A stretch of DNA of 64,000 nt, taken from contig CM049306.1 in the NCBI GenBank assembly GCA_026874595.1, positions 40,358,019-40,422,018 on the forward strand, written 5' to 3'. Position 1 is the first letter of the stretch, and the number at the start of each line of letters is the position of its first letter. This document shows, in pieces, positions 62,281 through 64,000 of this stretch. Source of the DNA: Sipunculus nudus (Eukaryota > Annelida > Sipuncula > Golfingiida > Sipunculidae). The notes under the pieces are model-generated. The model searched no databases. It was given only the letters and a program-made list of their open reading frames with translations, and was not told where the DNA came from. Made by a program: the position numbers and the translations under genes.

Positions 62281-64000
62281 ATCTCTTCAGATATTTTGGG
62301 CAATTTATGAATACAGTATATTCTGTTTATGCCTGGGAATATAATATGTGGTATTTATAACATTACCATCTTGGGCCTTTTTACATAATATTACTGTGGT
62401 ACTTATACATGGTGAACGTGTAACATCTTTCACAATGACCTATTGTGTTCTCTGTAATGAGAAGTGTACTGTCTGACCTACTGTGGTTGCCTTAATATTT
62501 ATAAGGGTTTCAAGTCTGTGATATTCTAGAACGGATGTAATTTTCATTAATGAGACCACACATATTAAAACATTAAGAGCTTCCATCTAGCTCATGCAGG
62601 AACTAGGTAGTAAAAAAATGACACATCATAATGAACAAGACAGATACACTCTTGCCACACATGGGAATGTTTTATCATAATTCAAATTAAATCTAGTTTT
62701 AAGTATGCTATATCAAAGTGCAGTATTAATTTGATGTTTGTTTATAAACCTCAGTTACACACACCTTTCTGAGAAGTATATTCTGTCTTTAATCCCAAGT
62801 GTGTTTGAGGGTTAATTCTAGAATCAGGAAGTTATCCACTATTCTGAATAATTTTGTCATGGGGTTTGAACAGGATGAGCTCAAACAGTCAGTGCTTTTG
62901 TGTTAATGCAACTATGACAGATGGCAATAAATGTATCATTTAAGTCTTCCTTGAAAATGTCATGTTTATTAACAAACAGTATATGCATGCACAAAATGGA
63001 GGAATCTATTTCATCCCATGATACACCGCAGTGCATGCAATCATGTGTATGGTGATAAAGTTAACTGGATAAAATTAGAGGGTTTGCTTTTGTTTTGGAA
63101 AAAATACTGCTCCTCGGAAGCATTGTGAATGTCAGACCACTGTTTTTCTCAAGTAAACTTTATTTATCCAGGGATAAGAAGTCCTGGTGTAAATGGGCCA
63201 TACAGTCTGCCTGTTAAAGCTGTTTTGTTTTTTGCACACCAGTGCATCGCTTGAAATTAGCATCAAGTTCTACTGGCTAGGGGGTTCAGCAAAACAGAAA
63301 ATTTTATTGGATTTTACTGCACTTCTCATCTTTTATTCAAAATCGCTACTTTTCAGTACCTAATAGATTTCAAAACAGTATAATTTCTTTGTACTTATTT
63401 TACTACATTTTTGTATTTTGGAAATATTTGTCTAAATGCATGAAGGGCCACTCACTATTGACATGATCATTCTTTAATTGTGCAGAAAATAACTTATTTC
63501 CATGCTAGAATCACCATGCAACCTGGATCAATGTTGTAAAATAATAATCAGCCAAAGGGGGCTGTACCTACCAAATTTTGCCTGACACCCTTAAATTTGC
63601 TGGTTTATTCTTGTTGACTTGCTCTAATTTCAAGCCCAGCTGGTGAACAGGTGGATATTAGATTTTAAATAGTGCATGCTTGGCAGCTTGATGACAAGAT
63701 AAGAAAAATTAAGCTCAGAGAAAATTCAGTATTTGCAAACATTTTAACCCCACAAATATAAAGCTATCCTCATTTATTATTTAGGCTCAACTGCCATCAT
63801 TAAAAAAAATGATTGAAAAATTTAATAAAATGTACTCTTTTTCATTCTTAGAGGGTGAGAGGATGATAAAACACAGAAATCTTTAAGTATTGCCAAAACT
63901 TTTGTCATCTTTATTGTACAATAGAATATTATTAATATCATTTGTGTTTTGATTAATATATTAATTAATATTTGTTAATTAATTACCTCTACAGGATATT
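62281..64000. other. TMEM180 3' UTR and downstream flank
   Basis: No further coding frame is visible. A canonical AATAAA at 62926-62931, about 650 bp after the stop codon, is a candidate polyadenylation signal; weaker A-rich hexamers follow. The rest is AT-rich non-coding sequence. Confidence 0.5.

Overview
This window is animal genomic DNA: AT-rich, intron-rich, full of microsatellites and dispersed repeats, with GT-AG split genes. The combination of a Tx1/L1-type LINE, tRNA-headed SINEs and CTGT-rich or 'CAGCTGA'-bounded tandem-repeat elements suggests a mollusc, probably a bivalve. That assignment is inference; no database search was possible.

Layout. (1) 1-4322: minus-strand L1/Tx1-like retrotransposon, with ORF1 intact and ORF2 broken by one in-frame stop; the rest of ORF2 runs off the left edge. 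(2) 4340-34480: a tandem family of SLC22-type major-facilitator transporter genes. Two members look expressed and have the same 10-exon structure: gene A (11159-19691) and gene B (24392-32021). Around them lie a 3'-half pseudogene (5345-8949), a relic joining exon 1 remains almost directly to exon 7 remains (about 22340-22680), and a stray duplicate of the ninth exon (34377-34480). Most introns carry insertions: TIR-bounded tandem repeats and microsatellites. (3) 34.5-44.9 kb: no protein-coding gene seen, but two tRNA-derived SINE copies, a tRNA-like block, a 'GGATCCGCCCC'-ended element, a palindrome cluster and long (TA)n tracts. (4) 44967-62280: a complete plus-strand six-coding-exon gene whose product matches the animal TMEM180/MFSD13A family, with a short upstream ORF abutting its start codon. 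Two of its introns hold large homologous tandem-array elements, built of about 337-bp and about 280-bp units that share a 12-bp perfect palindrome; one of them is split by a related nested insertion. (5) 62281-64000: 3' flank.

Both gene types encode multi-pass membrane transporters. The SLC22 members probably arose by local duplication and decay; TMEM180 is an unrelated neighbour on the same strand. The points most worth checking are the gene A exon 6 stop codon that overlaps a possible alternative acceptor, the GC-AG intron in gene B, the partial duplicate exon in TMEM180, and the palindrome-bearing intronic arrays.
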